DNA of 6,892 bases from positions 1-6,892 of the forward strand of contig JAKBRR010000090.1 in the NCBI GenBank assembly GCA_021845325.1, given 5' to 3'. Position numbers and translations under genes: made by a program. Numbering within the stretch: the stretch's first letter is position 1; every line of letters starts with the position of its first letter. The notes under the pieces are model-generated. The model worked only from the letters and a program-made list of their open reading frames with translations. It was not told where the DNA came from and did not search any database. Source of the stretch: Thermoplasmata archaeon. Its GTDB lineage: Archaea; Thermoplasmatota; Thermoplasmata; Thermoplasmatales; Thermoplasmataceae. Positions 5,563 to 6,892 of the stretch are shown piece after piece.

Positions 5563-6892
5563 CTATGCACCCGTGTTATATTGGATATTGTACATTTTTC
5601 GGAAAACTCCATTTGAGTTTAGCAATTCAGAGAAGGTCCCCTCCTCCACCTTCTCCCCATTTTCAAAGGAAATAACCCTGTCAACCAGGGAAATCATTGA
5701 AAATCTGTGAGTAATCAAAATTAGAGTCTTTCCTTTCAGGAATGAATTTAATGATGAAATAATGAGCTTTTCAGAGTACGGATCTATCTGTGAAGTGGGT
5801 TCGTCCATGATCAGAATTTCAGGGTCCCTGATAAACGCCCTTAAAATTGATATAGCCTGCCTCTGTCCTTCTGATAAATTTCTTCCCATCTCCCCTATTT
5901 CACTATTCAATCCAGACTCCAGATTTTCAAAGAGTGGATATAAGCCAAACTGCTTTGCCTTATCTATTATCATTTCATCCGTAGCTTCAGGGAAGAATGT
6001 CTTTATATTCTCTATAATAGAACCACGAAACATGAAAGGTTCCTGCAAAACCGGGGCAATCAGATGCCGGTATGTGTTTGTATCAATAGTCTTTAAATCA
6101 ACGCCATCTATAAAGATACTTCCGGAAGTTGGATTGTAGAACTTGAGCAGCAGGTTTGAAAACGTTGTTTTTCCAGCTCCGGTATGACCCACGATCCCGA
6201 TCTTTTCTCCTTTCTTAATCTCTATATTTATGTCTTTTAGGGCAGGCGAATCTCCATAGTAGAATGAGACATTATTAAATTTTATTGAACCACTGAATGA
6301 CTCCACCTTTTTATTTCCGGCCTTTGCACCTTCATCAGGAGTACTGTCAATTATTCCATATATCCTGGTTATTCCCACCATGGAAGACTGATAGGAATTG
6401 TAGAGTTGCGATAGCTGTGTTACCGGATCAAAGAATTCCTGAACATAAACAACAAAACTTACAAGAATACCAACTGAAATTGCACCAGCCAGCAGTTGTT
6501 GAGCTCCTGCAATCAGTACTATGGCTATTCCAGTGGCCTCAATCACTCTTATGATTGCGCCATAAATGGATGATAGTCTTGCCGCTTTGAGATTTGCTTC
6601 AAAGTTATCATTGTTAAGGCCATCGAACCTGGTAGCCATGCGGTCTTCTACATTGAACGACTTTATCGCTCTGATTCCGCTTATATTTTCAGCGAGATTT
6701 CCTGTTATTGCAGCTATTGTTCTTCTCGTTCTCAGATAATTTCTCCTGACCCTTCTCTGAATCGAGACTGTAAATCCTGATAGCAATGGAATAACTATGA
6801 GGGCATATAATGTGAGATTAAAATCAAGATAGAACATTATGGAGATAGAAACTATTACAGTTGAAATTCCAGAAATAACTTGAGGTATCTGA
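5563..6892 (-). CDS. ABC exporter half-transporter, membrane domain plus ATPase (5' end missing)
   Basis: An exporter-type ABC half-transporter with membrane and ATPase domains on one chain, working as a dimer to push a substrate (lipid, peptide, drug or other) out of the cell. The frame runs off the right edge, so ATG6837 is internal; 442 residues remain and roughly 140, including the first helices, are missing if it has the usual length near 580. Visible parts: membrane helices at about 8-45 and 115-155 with intervening cytoplasmic arms, then the nucleotide-binding domain from about 200. Its motifs are intact: aromatic A-loop (FYYG, about 210), Walker A GHTGAGKTT (235-243), Q-loop Gln283, signature LSEGQ (339-343, a mild variant of LSGGQ), Walker B ILIMDEP (359-365) with catalytic Glu364, and H-loop His395. 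The ATPase should therefore be functional. The partner could be itself or another half-transporter encoded outside. The substrate is unknown; the kinase gene follows downstream. Confidence 0.9.
   Translation of the reverse strand, partial: QIPQVISGISTVIVSISIMFYLDFNLTLYALIVIPLLSGFTVSIQRRVRRNYLRTRRTIAAITGNLAENISGIRAIKSFNVEDRMATRFDGLNNDNFEANLKAARLSSIYGAIIRVIEATGIAIVLIAGAQQLLAGAISVGILVSFVVYVQEFFDPVTQLSQLYNSYQSSMVGITRIYGIIDSTPDEGAKAGNKKVESFSGSIKFNNVSFYYGDSPALKDINIEIKKGEKIGIVGHTGAGKTTFSNLLLKFYNPTSGSIFIDGVDLKTIDTNTYRHLIAPVLQEPFMFRGSIIENIKTFFPEATDEMIIDKAKQFGLYPLFENLESGLNSEIGEMGRNLSEGQRQAISILRAFIRDPEILIMDEPTSQIDPYSEKLIISSLNSFLKGKTLILITHRFSMISLVDRVISFENGEKVEEGTFSELLNSNGVFRKMYNIQYNTGA

Noticed and set aside
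5762..6554. Plus-strand open frames over the ABC exporter gene (5762-6139, 6297-6554)
   Set aside because: They are antisense to a well-conserved ATPase and membrane domain with no independent support.
5563..6837. A complete 424-residue ABC protein starting at ATG6837
   Set aside because: The frame continues without a stop to the window edge, and the preceding residues complete a membrane helix. It is a 5'-truncated gene.

Overview
The window looks like a piece of an AT-rich archaeal chromosome, most likely from the Thermoplasmata (relatives of Thermoplasma, Ferroplasma or Cuniculiplasma). The reasons are the heavy use of ATA for Ile and AGA/AGG for Arg, TATA-like boxes close upstream of starts, Shine-Dalgarno (SD) sites at some genes and none at others, T-tract ends instead of stem-loop terminators, and a duplicated anion-type ABC permease next to an AAA-associated-domain protein. 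The lineage is an inference; no rRNA or tRNA is present to fix it.

Layout from left to right. Positions 1-1182 (+) are the 3' part of a duplicated ABC permease whose start lies outside the window. Converging on it is 1225-1710 (-), a free-standing AAA-associated C-terminal domain protein, the kind of domain usually fused to the ATPase of such transporters. Next come two coupled minus-strand genes: an unrecognised small protein with a C-terminal membrane anchor (2981-3349) and a 12-helix major facilitator (MFS) transporter (1815-2984), overlapping by ATGA. Across a roughly 200-bp divergent promoter region lies 3551-4468 (+), a TIGR01777-type NAD(P)-dependent sugar-epimerase-like protein (SDR superfamily). 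Converging on it is 4499-5428 (-), an APH-fold small-molecule kinase. Upstream of that kinase on the same strand is 5563-6892 (-), an exporter-type ABC half-transporter (membrane domain plus ATPase) cut off by the right edge.

Functionally this is a transport-rich accessory stretch: three transporter genes (importer permease, MFS, ABC exporter) interleaved with one soluble oxidoreductase-like enzyme and one kinase. Only two links are supported by sequence. The small anchored protein and the MFS transporter are translationally coupled. The permease and the AAA-associated protein belong to the same transporter class, although on opposite strands. The kinase and the ABC exporter lie in tandem and might form an export/modification pair, but the kinase appears to have its own promoter.

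No CRISPR array, insertion sequence, integrase, tRNA or rRNA was seen. No clearly new system stands out. The best leads are the coupled small membrane-anchored protein, the detached AAA-associated domain, and an 11-bp element shared in inverted orientation by the two divergent promoters.
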